The notes below the pieces were generated by a model that was not told the DNA's origin, did not search any database, and was given only the letters and a program-made list of their open reading frames with translations. Below, in pieces: positions 34,445 through 45,578 of a stretch of DNA of 64,000 nucleotides. The stretch covers positions 124,001 through 188,000 of the forward strand of contig BLAL01000321.1 in the NCBI GenBank assembly GCA_015698045.1, written 5' to 3'. The DNA comes from Rhizophagus clarus (lineage: Eukaryota > Glomeromycota > Glomeromycetes > Glomerales > Glomeraceae). Position numbers and translations under genes: made by a program. How positions within the stretch are numbered: position 1 is the stretch's first letter; each line of letters starts with the position of its first letter.

Positions 34445-37146
34445 CTAAAATTTATTACCCACCAACACCATTAACAAGAAATATATGATTTTTATCTTTA
34501 AAGCCTAGTAGGCTTTGATTTCCATTGTTTTTCATGTATATTTAATTGGAATATTATGTATATGATAGAATAATTGTCAGTTTTCATAACATAAAATATC
34601 ATGAATTACGGGTTTTTTTAATTTTCCTCCACCCATTGTTGTTCCTCCAAAAAATAATCGTACCTAAATAAAGTATGATAATTAATAATTTAATCAAATA
34701 AATATTACAAATTGTGAAATTAATTTACCTGTTGATGGTTTTTCTTTTCTATGCTTGATGTTGAAAAATGCTGTAATACCATCCCTTTTTGTTTTAAATA
34801 TTGCATAAATTGAGGTACATGCTGAGCAAATACGTGCATATACGGAGTAACATCTGTGCGCAAATACATTCCTTCTTGTTGATTAGAGCTGTTCGGATTA
34901 CCAATAGTAGGATGACAAAAATCACGAACCCATTATTTTGCATCAGCTTCAAATTGGTCAATCTCCTCATCTGTTAAAGATTTTTGACGCATTATTTTAT
35001 AAAGACAATAAAATTCACGCCAAAGATGCTCAATATCTTGTCCTCTTGTAGTTTCAGTTGTTGTTCATCAAAAAGATGTCTTATTTGAAAATCTTTTAAT
35101 ATCTTTTCCTTATCAGGTCCCATAAGGAATGTCCATTCCCATTTTTCATTTTTCGTAGTAGGAGGGTAAAATTCAAAATGAATATGTAGTCTTTTCATTT
35201 CTGCAATTATTAATATTTGTGTATTATTTGCAAAATCTTTTTTCTTGATAAGTTCGTAAAATAAACATTGAAAAAGTACATCAGAAATTCGCAACATAAG
35301 ATGCAATTCATCTATGATCCAATTATTTTGATCAATTTCTTGAAAAAGCATTGTATTTTTACATCCTATAATAAATTTTAATTATTAATATTATTAATTT
35401 ACTCTATTAAACAAAAATATACATTTAAATCACATACATACCATGTGTATTTTTTGAGTTCAACCACACTTTATCCATATTATATCTCTTGTCTTTATGA
35501 CAATTACAATATAAACAAAAATAATTGGATGTTGCGGTATTAATCCCCAAAATTAATGCCACAAATTTCCAATCACCTAAAAAAAATAACTCCACAGGCC
35601 AGATTGTATTATTTGAATCTTTATATCTGTTGGTCTTTAATTGTTCAAGTTCATACGAAAATTTTGCTGATACAGTAGATAAGGAATCATAAGATTCTTT
35701 TCCTAAATATAAACAAATACTATATACAACAAATATTAATTATAATAATACGTAATAATATTTTTAAATATTAAATTAATAGTATATAATACCTGTATTG
35801 ATGAGCTGGACTCAAAACAGCCTCTTCTTCATTGAGAATACACATGGTAAGCATTACATGCTTTTGTTTCCTCCCCACATTTCTCCCATCTCCACTCAAT
35901 TTTATATTAATCTTATCTCCAATTTTTAAAACAAGTGGCATCGAAGTTGTCAAAATAGGAATTATGATATCTAATAAAGAAATAATAGATCAATATACAC
36001 CGTTACCTACATCATCATCATTAAACTCTATTCCATCAATATTTTGTTGATTCTCATTATCAACATTGTTAAAATTAATACTATGAATATTAAATAATTT
36101 GATTGGAATAAGTATATTCATTGTTTTTGTAATTTCATTTCGACGCTTTTCAATTACATGTTCTCTTATTAAATTTAGAACAGCTTTAGCTAATCGGCAA
36201 TAACTATCATGCGAAATTAATGTTTCATCACAGGCACGAATAATTGAATCCAAGTACTGTGTAAAATCAGTTATATTGTCAGAATGAAAATTTAATTCTA
36301 CTATTTCACCATTAATTTTAAAAATTATAGTTTCAAGACTTGCAATTATTTCTTCAGATGGTGAGGTGAATTTATTTTCTTTGAGAATTGTTAAGGTTTG
36401 TGTAGCAATTTCCTTCCCAACCATTGAAATGCGTTTGTTTTTTTGTGATTGTGATGTAAGTTCAGTGAAATATCATTTACAATTAGCAGGCATAATAAAT
36501 TGTTGTGGTTGAGAAGCAATAATTTCACAGATTTGTTATAAAAAACCTATATCTAAACCAAAAAGTATTGTACCTAAAACTCGTGAATTAAGTTTATTAC
36601 ATATTTCCTATAAAAATAAAGATTATTAAAATAATTATTGTAATGTAATTTAATTGTATAAATTATCAAACTTACCTTTAAAAATAAGGAACCTGCAGCT
36701 CTAGCTGATGATAAACTATATCTTGATTTTATTTGACCATTTTCATCCATCCATTCAACAGTATACTTAACTACAATTTTACGTGAAAATTAATACTGTG
36801 TTTTGCATAAAACTGTTAATCTATTTAATATTGTTTCTACTTGATAGTTATTTGGAACCTTATAATTTATCCCCTTTACTTTTCTTGTATAAATTACTTT
36901 TGTAGGATATTGTCCAAGTGATACAATTTTATATGACAGGGAATAATTTTTACTACTAAATACTCTAATGGCATGAATATATGGGTTGGAAGGATAATTA
37001 TGAAAAAAAGAATGTTGTGTATTTTCATCATTAACTAGAATAAGTTCTTCATTTGAAGTTTTTTGAAAGTAATCACAAGTAATAGGAACTTGAAGCTGTA
37101 TTAAATTATTCAGAATTTCGTGATCACTTAATGGACTTTGAGGCAT
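34445..37146 (-). pseudogene. Large multi-exon pseudogene, transposon-associated family
   Basis: The first exon is near 37146-36790 (MPQSPLSDHEILNNL). A short exon follows near 36775-36676, with donor GTAAGT; after its intron the next exon starts near 36610. Next comes a 144-codon block (36424-35990) and exons with motifs LSGDGRNVGRKQKHVMLT (near 35905), GDWKFVALILG and YFCLYCNCHKDKRY (near 35580-35500, a possible zinc site). Then follow IIDELHLMLRISDVLFQCL (near 35315), DVTPYMHVFAQHVPQF (near 34850), STSSIEKKNHQQ (near 34750) and IHDILCYEN (near 34605). In-frame stops occur between blocks, for example a TAA near 36538, a TGA near 36475 and a TAA near 34935. I recall the same motif order in many Rhizophagus and some animal transposon-associated proteins, but know no named family. 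A transposase or replication role would be a guess. Confidence 0.6.
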
Positions 37147-37498
37147 AATAGACTATTATTAAAGTTTATTTTATTAGAATACTGTATTAAAAATTCTGAC
37201 ACAAGCATAATCTAAAATATTTTAAATTTAAACTTATCAATTATTACTTTGACAATTTAAAAATTTTTTATTTCCTTTTTAAAATATTTTTGCCTTCCTT
37301 TTTAGAGTATGCACAAAATATAAACAATTTAAAGATTAAGAATAGGATTGGAGTATGATTAACTTTGGAAAGAGACTTGTCAAAATAAGAGGAGACGTTA
37401 TTATTAATGGGGGTGTGTTACATTTATTTTAACGTATTTATCACAAGGTAATCACATGCAAATAATACAATTTTTTTAAATATCACATCAGATAATAT

Positions 37499-39430
37499 AT
37501 GGAAATGAGTGATATCTGCCCATATGATGTAGGTTCACAAAATTCTATACCCAAAACTACACAATTTCACCCAAATATTGCATTAAATTCCATTCTTACA
37601 GATACATCAAATAGATCTGTAAAATGAATTAAAACCCAAAAAATTGAAAGTTTTGTTAATTATATGAGTGGAAAAGAATAAGAAGATCTTGAATTTCAAT
37701 TAGCACAAGCAGGACCCTGGATATTACTGATACAACTTATAATCATGAAAAAGAGCAAATTGATGTGAAATTTAAAAGCTAAAAAACATGTTTTTTTGCA
37801 ATTTTCTCATCAATCAGTGATCCAAATTAGATGAACTTTTTTTTTAAAATGTAGCTTTCAATGAGATCTACAAATTAAAAAAAATGTTTATCAAAATCGG
37901 TTAAATAAATAGCGAGATATCCTTAAAAAACTAAAAGAGCAAATTGGCTTAATTTTGAGAAAAATGGGTAAAAAAAAATGTGAGTTATTTTAATAATGTC
38001 TGGGGTCCTGCACAAGCATTATATTCAATTGGAGTTCTATTCTTCTTTATTGATAATCCACTTGTTATTCAATTTTTTCAACACCTTTGACCAGTTTTCA
38101 AGTTATCAAATAGAAAGAAACTAGCTGATGACTTGTTAGATGATGTTTATGATGAAGTAAAAGTATAAGCAGATGAACAAATTTCTAAAGCAAAATCACT
38201 TTGTATAGTTTCTGACGGTTAGTCTAATATTAATTGAGATTTAGTATAAAATTTTATAGTTTGTACTTCTAAACCAATTTTTTTTGATGTCACATTTTCA
38301 GATGAAGAATCTTATATAGGAGAGTGGATTGCAAATCAAATAATTCAACAAATGGAAATTATTGGTATTCATAAATTTTTCTCTGTCATTATGGATACAG
38401 CTAGTGTAATAAAAGCAGCATGGAAATAGATTGAAGAAAAATATTCTCATATTGTTTATTTTAGATATAATTCTTATATTATTAATCTATTAATTAGTAA
38501 TATTTTGAAAATTGATGAAATTAAAAATATAGTCAATAATGGCAAAATGATAGTAAATTATTTTAAATCTCATATACAAGCAGCGGTAAAACTAAAATGT
38601 ATTCAGATTGAAAATTATAATAAGGAGATTGCATTAGTTTTACCAACACTCACATGATAAAGTACACATCTTAGCTATTTTCAATCACTTCTAAAATCAA
38701 AAATTGCTCTTAAACAAATACTAATGGATCTCAAAATTTGCCAAAAAATAAATAGAGAAGTGAGAAATAATATATTGTCAGAAGAATTTTAGGAAATAGC
38801 AGATTTAATAACAAAAATTTTAGAGCTAATAGTTGTAATTTTAAAATTGTTTGAGCCTGACACATCTATCCTTTCAACTGTTTATTCCCATTTTAATAAA
38901 TTAATAAATAAATTAGCAAATTTTTTTATGAATTTTTTGAATATATTCAATAACTTATTCATAAATGATGGGAGTATTTATACCATCCTGTTATGATGGT
39001 TGCTTATATGTTAAATCCATATTTTTTAAAAGAAAGTGAAGATGTGGATATAGAAGCAATTGGGTATACTGAGTTTACAGAATTTACAAATAGAAGATTT
39101 GGTCAAGAGGAATCTATAAAATTGTTTACAGAATTAGTAGTGTTTCGTCAAAAAAATTCACCATATGATAATAAAACAATTTGGTTATCATCATCCATTC
39201 TTAGTCCATCCATATGGTGGCAATCTTAGCCAAAAAGTGAGCTTCAGCAGTTAGTTATCAAAATTCTTTCAATTCTGACATCATCTGCAGTTACTGAAAG
39301 AAATTTTTCAACCTTCAAATTTATTTATAATAAAATCTAAAATCTGTAATTAATTACAAAATGATCATATAAAAAAATTGGTTTTTATTTATGAAAATCT
39401 TTGGATACACAAAAGGGAGTTTGAAACTTA
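37499..39430 (+). pseudogene. hAT transposase pseudogene
   Basis: Starts at the ATG at 37499 and reads in one frame across many stops. A 299-bp insertion lies after codon ~70, and removing it restores the frame. Motifs in order: IKTQKIESFVNYMSGKE, RKKLADDLLDDVYDEVK, LCIVSDG followed by TAG where Trp is expected (near 38221), FDVTFSDEESYIGEWI (DUF659-like), VIMDTASVIKAAWK (the second acidic site), then, in a shifted frame at 38993-39229, FTEFTNRRFGQEESIKLF. The C-terminal dimerisation motif SSAVTERNFSTFKFIY lies near 39290. At least a dozen stops are present, mostly one transition from Trp, Gln or Arg codons. An Asn/Asp-rich tail (39470-39545) follows. Domain order and TSD length agree on hAT. 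Confidence 0.78.
37711..38009. mobile_element. 299-bp MITE nested in the hAT transposase
   Basis: The duplication GCACAAGC lies at 37703-37710 and 38010-38017. The left terminus reads AGGACCCTGGATATTACT. The right end, reverse-complemented, reads AGGACCCCAGACATTATT (14 of 18 match). Without it the transposase frame joins exactly. The TSD is 8 bp, or 9 bp if the ambiguous A is counted, so hAT or MULE mobilisation are both possible. Confidence 0.75.
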
Positions 39431-39837
39431 AAAAAAATAAATTTATACATAATTAGTGAAAAATTGATAATAACAATAATGGTAATGATATTGGTATGTA
39501 ATAATAGTAATGATCATGTTAATAATAATAATGATTCAGATAATGATGATAGATTTATTGGGTTGGAATTAAATATTATAGATATAGTAACTGACGAATA
39601 AAATGTTTTGATTTTTTGATAATAAAATTTAAAATTTTAAATGTTACATACATTATAAATAAAAATCTTATAAATAATAAAAATATTAATTTAACCCAAA
39701 TTAACATAATTCAGTAGTTTTTGGGCAAAATTATAAAAGTTTAATTAACTGTTAATTAACTGTTAAATAACGGTTAATTAATCCAGTTAAATAACTAAAT
39801 TATAATTAATCATTAATTTTCCATCCTTAAGTATAAT

Positions 39838-41560
39838 AATCTACAGATCAGATTCAAATTCTAAATTTGAATCTAAATACTGTTCTTCAAGCTGAATATA
39901 AAACATTTAATAGTTGAATTGAAGTCATTATTGAAATATTTAGTTTAGACAGAATAAAAATTTTGCTAACTTTTTATTTGCCTTATATATTTGCTTTATG
40001 TAAATTTTTTTATTTTACTAGATTGTAGAATTTTCTTTATTATTTTTTTCGCTTCTTTATTTCTTAGACAATTCTATAAATAGATTTTCTATTATACTGT
40101 TTGAGAATAGACTATAGTTATAGTAGTTATAAGGTATATCTGTAATCCAATGAGAAATAAGTAGATTCTAATATTTGATCAATATATTTTTAGATATTTT
40201 TATTAATAGTTAATAAAGTTTCATAGCATGTTTTTTAACTAAAAAAAGAATCTAAAAATTTTGATTTTAGTCAAATTTAAGTTGGCATTACAAATTTGGC
40301 TAGAATTAAAAAATTTTAGCCAAAATTATAATTTAAAGATTATACTATTTATATCAACTTTAACTAATTTTAGATTTTATATATACTATAAAATTAAAAA
40401 ACTATACTATTTATATTGTGATATTATAGTACAAAAAAACTTCCTGCCAATCTTATAACATTTTCACTAATGGTTATTATTGTAAAAAAAAAGTTTATAT
40501 TGCATAATCTTCAATTTTATAAGAATACCAAAGAATACTAATCTTATCTAGTTTATTAATTAAATATTTAACTATTTAAAATCACTTTAAAATATTAAAA
40601 TATAATAAATTATTAATATAATTATAAGTATTATTTAAGAAAAAAGAAAATCAAAGTATCACTAGTTTTTTTTTTTACTATGATATTAAAGTTTATTTGT
40701 AAATCCTTTATTTGTAATTATAAAGTTTTTGATATCTGATAAAATAATAAACTTTTAATTAAAAGCAAAGATTGTTTTATTTTAATAAAAGTTTTTAAAA
40801 TGATCCATTAATTTGAAAGAAAAATATGTCCTATTTTTCTTACATTTTATATTTTATATATACTATAAAAATATCAAAATTTTAATTGCCTATATTTCAA
40901 ATCTATCAATAGTTTATAGATACTGTCACATTTCTTATATGCTTAAGCTTGTAAATCATGTGATATAAACAAATTGCGGTGTCAGTAATTAATTTAATTA
41001 CCCAACCCGTAAAAATTTAATGATTTAATAGACGTTTGTTTATTACTCTCAATCAAAATTCTAGACTAGTGAAACGCTCCTTAAGCATAATAATGCGAAG
41101 TTTTTCCGAAATTTTTTTTTTTAAATATATCTGGCTGTTTATACGCACCAATGTTATTGTCTCACATTTTAATATTTTACCCTTTAGATTATTATAATAT
41201 AATTCAAGACATTTATTTAACAAACATAAATATTTATTGCTTACTATAAACCGATTTCGGGATTATTTTTCTTTGTTATTTCAATATTTCTTTCATTATT
41301 ATATATTGTAAAATATTACAATTAACCTTTAACGATATGAAGTAAATCTTGATTTGACTTAAAAGGAATCTTTTTAAAAAAAGGGTTGAATCCGAGATCT
41401 GCAATGCAAACTTTTTATTTATTTAGTAATGCGAAGAAATAATTTTTGAACGAAATTATCATCAGAATTTGTATCACTAAACTTTATTTGATACTAATTT
41501 CGTTTCCTTATTTTGGGTTAATTCACGATCAGGGATGATAAACCTATGTTTCGGGACCCT
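39838..41560. other. AT-rich intergenic stretch
   Basis: A TTTTAGCCAAAATTATAATT motif lies near 40312. Between 41000 and 41560 composition is less extreme, probably the upstream region of the next gene. No coding signal was seen. Confidence 0.5.
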
Positions 41561-41572
41561 TCATGATTATGA

Positions 41573-41580
41573 TATATAAA
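41573..41580 (+). promoter_or_regulatory. TATA box of the 128-aa secreted protein gene
   Basis: TATATAAA lies 101 bases before the ATG. The leader between them contains a T9/A9 tract at 41627-41644, ending 29 bases before the start codon. Confidence 0.55.
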
Positions 41581-41673
41581 TATGAAGCATCCTGCATCTT
41601 GTTCTTTAAGTACTTTGTGAATAATATTTTTTTTTAAAAAAAAACAAAAAATAAAAAATAAAGTCAAGAAAAA

Positions 41674-42198
41674 ATGAAATTTTTTAGGACATGTTTATTT
41701 TTGTTCTTGTTACAGGTGAATGTATTATTAATTGCGTGATCAAAGATTATTATCAAGCTAACATTATATCAATTATAAAGATGATATTGTATGCTCAAGG
41801 AGAAACGTTAAACACAACAAGAACCATTCCCGCAAATTCAGTTAACGATGGGAACTTTGCGGTCTGTTCCGATTTTCCCGTTTCTAGTGTCAGTAAGTAA
41901 TACTAATATACCTGAAATATTTATTTATGTATAAATCAATATTTAAATAACAACTTTTGTGAAAGGTTTTAAATGGATAACGTCTTCAGCGAACGACAAA
42001 CTATTTTCTTCGGTTAGGAACTTAGAAAATTTAGACGGCGAAGAAGTAACAAATCTCTCGTGTGGATTCCCGCTAAATCCAATTTCCTCATGTGAATTAG
42101 CGAGTAACAATGTAAATGGGCACGTTATTTGTATGCTTTTTGGTAACCCAAATCAACAATCAGTAGAAGTTACCATTGATATTACATTCACCCAATAA
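41674..42198 (+). CDS. Secreted protein, 128 aa, 3 exons, four Cys
   Basis: Proposed exons are 41674-41715, 41781-41892 and 41966-42198. Intron 1 (65 bp) runs GTGAAT to AAAG with GCTAACAT near its end. Intron 2 (73 bp) starts GTAAGT and ends GAAAG, splitting a Ser codon. The joined protein starts MKFFRTCLFLFLLQMILYAQ, a signal peptide with a likely cleavage after Ala19 in LYA-QGE. The mature domain of about 110 residues has four Cys (AVCSDF, LSCGFP, SSCELA, VICMLF), compatible with two disulfides. It ends in alternating hydrophobic residues (SVEVTIDITFTQ), suggesting a beta-rich fold. No named family is recognised. The start is supported by the signal peptide and by the TATA and leader tract shared with the 26169 gene. 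The first intron is the least certain part, since it has the weaker donor. Confidence 0.75.
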
Positions 42199-42600
42199 AT
42201 TTTTTATTTCGTTTTATTACAATAATACATTTAGAAGCTAATAATAAAAGTAGTAGAAATTATAGCATTTTATCTTTTAATGTATAAAATATCACTTTCT
42301 TAAAGATTTAATTAAGAAGTATTACAATATAAAGTAGAGTTACCATTGTTCCAATTAACAAATAAGCTTCATTAGATAATCTCAATCATTTTCTTAATTT
42401 GTTTCCTTGTTAAATATTTCCCTTGTTTTACAATAATGAATATTCACTACCGTATGATATTTTAATAAAAATGATTATTGTGCACAGGAAACCGTTCTTT
42501 TTACCGACCATACAATGAAACGAATAAAAGAAAGAAAGTCATTAGGATAACAATCTTCCAATTAAAAACATCAATTAACGATGAGTTCTAAACTAGCTGT
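42199..42600. other. Intergenic stretch after the 128-aa secreted protein
   Basis: 3' flank with AT-rich sequence. No coding signal was seen. Confidence 0.5.
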
Positions 42601-42636
42601 TCAATATAAAAGTGGAACCCCTAACACATAAACATT

Positions 42637-42903
42637 ATGAATTTGCTTTGCAATATTTACTTGTTTGCAGCATTAAGTAATAAATTTGCATACGATTCGT
42701 CAGGTTCATCATAGCATCAAAAACATAATAAAGCTGCTGGCTATAATACCTATTTTTTTTGCTGCATGTGGGCGTTCCTAATTACATTACTTAATTTGAA
42801 ACAATTCGGTCCCTGCGCGCATTATTATAAGCAGCAGTCGTTGCATATTATTCGCAAAAACAAATTTATTTTATTTGAAAGAGGAGTTAGTTATATTTCA
42901 TAA
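42637..42903 (+). CDS. Doubtful small ORF with internal TAG, signal-like start
   Basis: A TATAAAAG lies at 42605-42612. The ATG at 42637 opens 25 codons, MNLLCNIYLFAALSNKFAYD at the start (signal-peptide-like), up to TAG at 42712. The same frame then stays open for another 62 codons to TAA at 42901. That part includes a hydrophobic segment, YFFCCMWAFLITLLNL, and GPCAHYYKQQ. A recently broken small secreted or membrane protein is possible, but chance is not excluded. Confidence 0.3.
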
Positions 42904-43680
42904 AATGAAACACATAATTAATCGTTGTAATAATCTAAACCTCAAAAAAATCCTTTGTAAATTTAAATCACAAATAAGATTACCAATATAATATTATTCC
43001 CTGTTTAACAAGAGCACCCGAAAAATTCTGCGATCACGTGACAAATTTGTCTATCATTTCCTAAAATTGTCGATTAATTTGGTGATAAAGAAAAACATTT
43101 TTTTACATTTCAAATAAAAATTAACACATACTTCATACAGTCTTAAAATTAGATATATAATTGTATTTTTGCCTTCTGAACAACTTTACTTAGAATACCA
43201 AAGAGGATTTTAAATACCATTTTTAGCAAAATTTATCATTTTGAAAAAATATATATAAAAAACTGAAAATAATATTAAATAAACTTATAGAGGATGTAAA
43301 ATTACAGATCATACATGATTTTAAAAAATGTATAAAATTTAACTTCAAGTTTTATTCAAAAAAAAATATTTTTAGTAACATTTTAGGAAAATGATTGGTA
43401 AATTTGTTACATAATTGTAAAATTTTTTAAGAGTTCTCTTAGAGTAATTAGTTCTGTTTAACTTATATTTATATGATTCCTTTTTTAGAACCAAATTAAG
43501 CAGGTTAGCCATTTTTCTTTATACATATTAAATATACTTCACATTTAAAAAACACAAAGCAACTTCATTATTTTTTTTTATAAAGTATTTTATAAATCAC
43601 ATAACTGGTAATTTTAATTATTGATGAGCATTAAAATTACTTTTTTAAAATTACTTTTTTTTTAATTTGAGTTGTCAAAT
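42904..43680. other. AT-rich intergenic stretch
   Basis: Nothing recognised apart from homopolymers. It ends at the TSD of a hAT-type element. Confidence 0.5.
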
Positions 43681-43688
43681 ACTATAGT

Positions 43689-44403
43689 TAAGGATGGTGC
43701 CGCAAATAAGCAATTGCGGAATAATTGCGATTTACGGTATTGCGGAACATTGCGGATTTTTAAACCTAAATATCCGCAATTCCGCAATCCGCAATTGTCC
43801 GCAATTCCGCAAATATTCCGCAATTCCGCAAAGTACCGCAATTCAATTGCGGAATAATTGCGGAATTGCGGCACATTTGCGGAATTGCGATACATTTGCG
43901 GAATTGCAATTTCGCTAAAGCAATCCAAAAAAACGTTGCAAAACATTTTTTTTAATTAAAATATACTTTGAAAAAATGTTTCGCAACGTTTTTTCTTTAA
44001 ATTAATTAAAAAAATGTTGCGAAACGTTTTTTTTAATTAAATATACTTTGAAAAAACGTTTCGCAACGTTTTTTCTTTAAATTAATTAAAAAACGTTGCG
44101 AAACATTTTTTTTTAATTAAATATACTTTGAAAAAACGTTTTGCAACGTTTTTTCTTTAAATTAATTAAAAAAACGTTGCGAAACGCTTTTTATTAATTA
44201 AAATACTTTGAAAAAACGTTTCGCAACATTTTTTCGTTAAATTAATTAAAAAAACGTTGCGTAAACGTTTTTTTTATTAAATCGGTTCGGTAAACTGCCA
44301 AAACCGATCAGGTGAATTGCGGAATTGCGGTTCACTAACCGCAATTCAACTCCAAAATCCGCAATATTGCGGATTTGATAAATCAATTGCGGCACCATCC
44401 TTA
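43689..44403. mobile_element. Non-autonomous hAT-type element 1 (715 bp)
   Basis: The 8-bp TSD ACTATAGT lies at 43681-43688 and 44404-44411. Termini read TAAGGATGGTGCCGCAA in both directions, and their first nine bases equal the right terminus of the large hAT element at 39829. Just inside both ends lie many GCGGAATTGCGG and CCGCAATTCCGC repeats. The centre (about 43925-44280) is a tandem array of hairpin units. There is no coding content; apparent frames follow the repeats. Confidence 0.88.
43925..44280. repeat. Tandem hairpin array inside hAT-type element 1
   Basis: About 4.5 units of ~78 bp. Each holds AAACGTTGCGAAACGTTTTT, an AATTAAATATACTTTG spacer and the reverse-oriented AAAACGTTTCGCAACGTTTT, so units are palindromic inside and as a whole. 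Confidence 0.8.
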
Positions 44404-44575
44404 ACTATAGTTAAATAAAATCCATTTAGCCTAAACTAGATGTGACCTATAAATATTAATATAATAGTCAGTATTACTATATATTAATTAAAAATAAATA
44501 CTTATGATCAGTATTGTATATTTTGATATTTGCAGCTTTTTTTGGCTGTTCTAAATATATTTGCATACTGTTTAT

Positions 44576-45570
44576 TAGGGCTCTGATCAGTTTTAGTAAT
44601 TACTGAACTGTACTGATCAGTTTCGATATCAGAGCAGTTTCAGTTTTATGATTTATTGAACTGAAACTTTCAGTTTCAATATCAGTTTTGTGATTTACTA
44701 AACTGATTTACTAATAATAAAAACATTTTTTTTATAAGAAAAATGTCTTTTTATTAAATAATGTAGTTAAAAAAATGTTACAAAACATTTTTTACATAAA
44801 TGTTTGATATAAAATAACATTTTGCAATATTATTTTTGTGAAACTTGTAAAAAACATTGCGAAATATTTTTTACATAAATGATTTGATAAAAAAAATAAT
44901 ATTTCGCAACATTATTTTTGCAGAACTTGTAAAAAATATTGTAAAACATTTTTTACATAAATGATTTGATAAAAAAAATAATATTTCGCAACATTATTTT
45001 TGTGAAACTTGTAAAAAATGTTGCAAAACATTTTTTACATAAACGATTTGATAAAAAAAATAACATTTTATAACGTTATTTTTGCAGAACTTGTAAAAAA
45101 TATTGTAGAACATTTTTTACATAAACATTTGATATAAAAAATAACATTTCGCAATATTATTTTTGTGAAACTTGTAAAAAATGTTGTATAACGTTTTTTA
45201 GATTAGAAATTTAATATAGAAAATAACGTTTTGTAATATTATTTTCTTTTTTATTTAAAAATATTGCAAAACGTTTTTATAAAATAATTTAATATAAAAA
45301 AAATGTCTCATAACATTTTTTTTGGCACTTTAATAAAAAATGTTGCAAACCATTTTTTTATAGATGATTTGATAAGAAAAAATCATTTCACAATTGAACT
45401 TTTTTTTGTTAAACGTTGCAAAATATTTTTTTACTAAAACGTTTAGTAAATCAGTTCAGTTTTTGGTAATTACTGATCAGTTTCAGTAATCATTAATACT
45501 GATACTGATCAATTCAGTTCAGTATCAGTTTTTACAAAAACTGAACTGAACTGAACCGATCAGAGCCCTA
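44576..45570. mobile_element. Non-autonomous hAT-type element 2 (995 bp)
   Basis: The 8-bp TSD CTGTTTAT lies at 44568-44575 and 45571-45578. Termini read TAGGGCTCTGATCAGTT on the left and TAGGGCTCTGATCGGTT on the right in complement. Both ends carry repeated ACTGATCAGTT or CAGTTCAG motifs. The interior is a tandem array of about eight units. It lies 165 bp from element 1, which has different termini. Confidence 0.87.
44760..45440. repeat. Tandem hairpin array inside hAT-type element 2
   Basis: About eight units of ~82 bp with AAAATGTTGCAAAACATTTT, an ACATAAATGATTTGATA spacer, then AATAATATTTCGCAACATTA and a GTGAAACTTGT spacer. The GTTGC-AAAC core is the same type as in element 1, although termini differ. 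Confidence 0.8.
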
Positions 45571-45578
45571 CTGTTTAT

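Larger units (their letters stand above)
32971..39829. mobile_element. 6.86-kb hAT element with 8-bp TSD and three gene remnants
   Basis: The 8-bp sequence AGTATAAT lies at 32963-32970 and again at 39830-39837. The left end reads TAGAGATGGAAGTTAATTA. The right end, reverse-complemented, reads TAAGGATGGAAAATTAAT. Both ends carry GGTTAATTA-type subterminal repeats. A hAT transposase pseudogene lies in the right half in plus orientation. The left 4.5 kb holds a C2H2 protein gene and a large minus-strand pseudogene not normally part of hAT elements. They may be cargo or a nested element whose borders I could not find. Confidence 0.8.

Noticed and set aside
43662-43946. Three overlapping frames at the left end of hAT-type element 1
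   Set aside because: They follow the GCGGAATTGCGG repeats and end inside the element.
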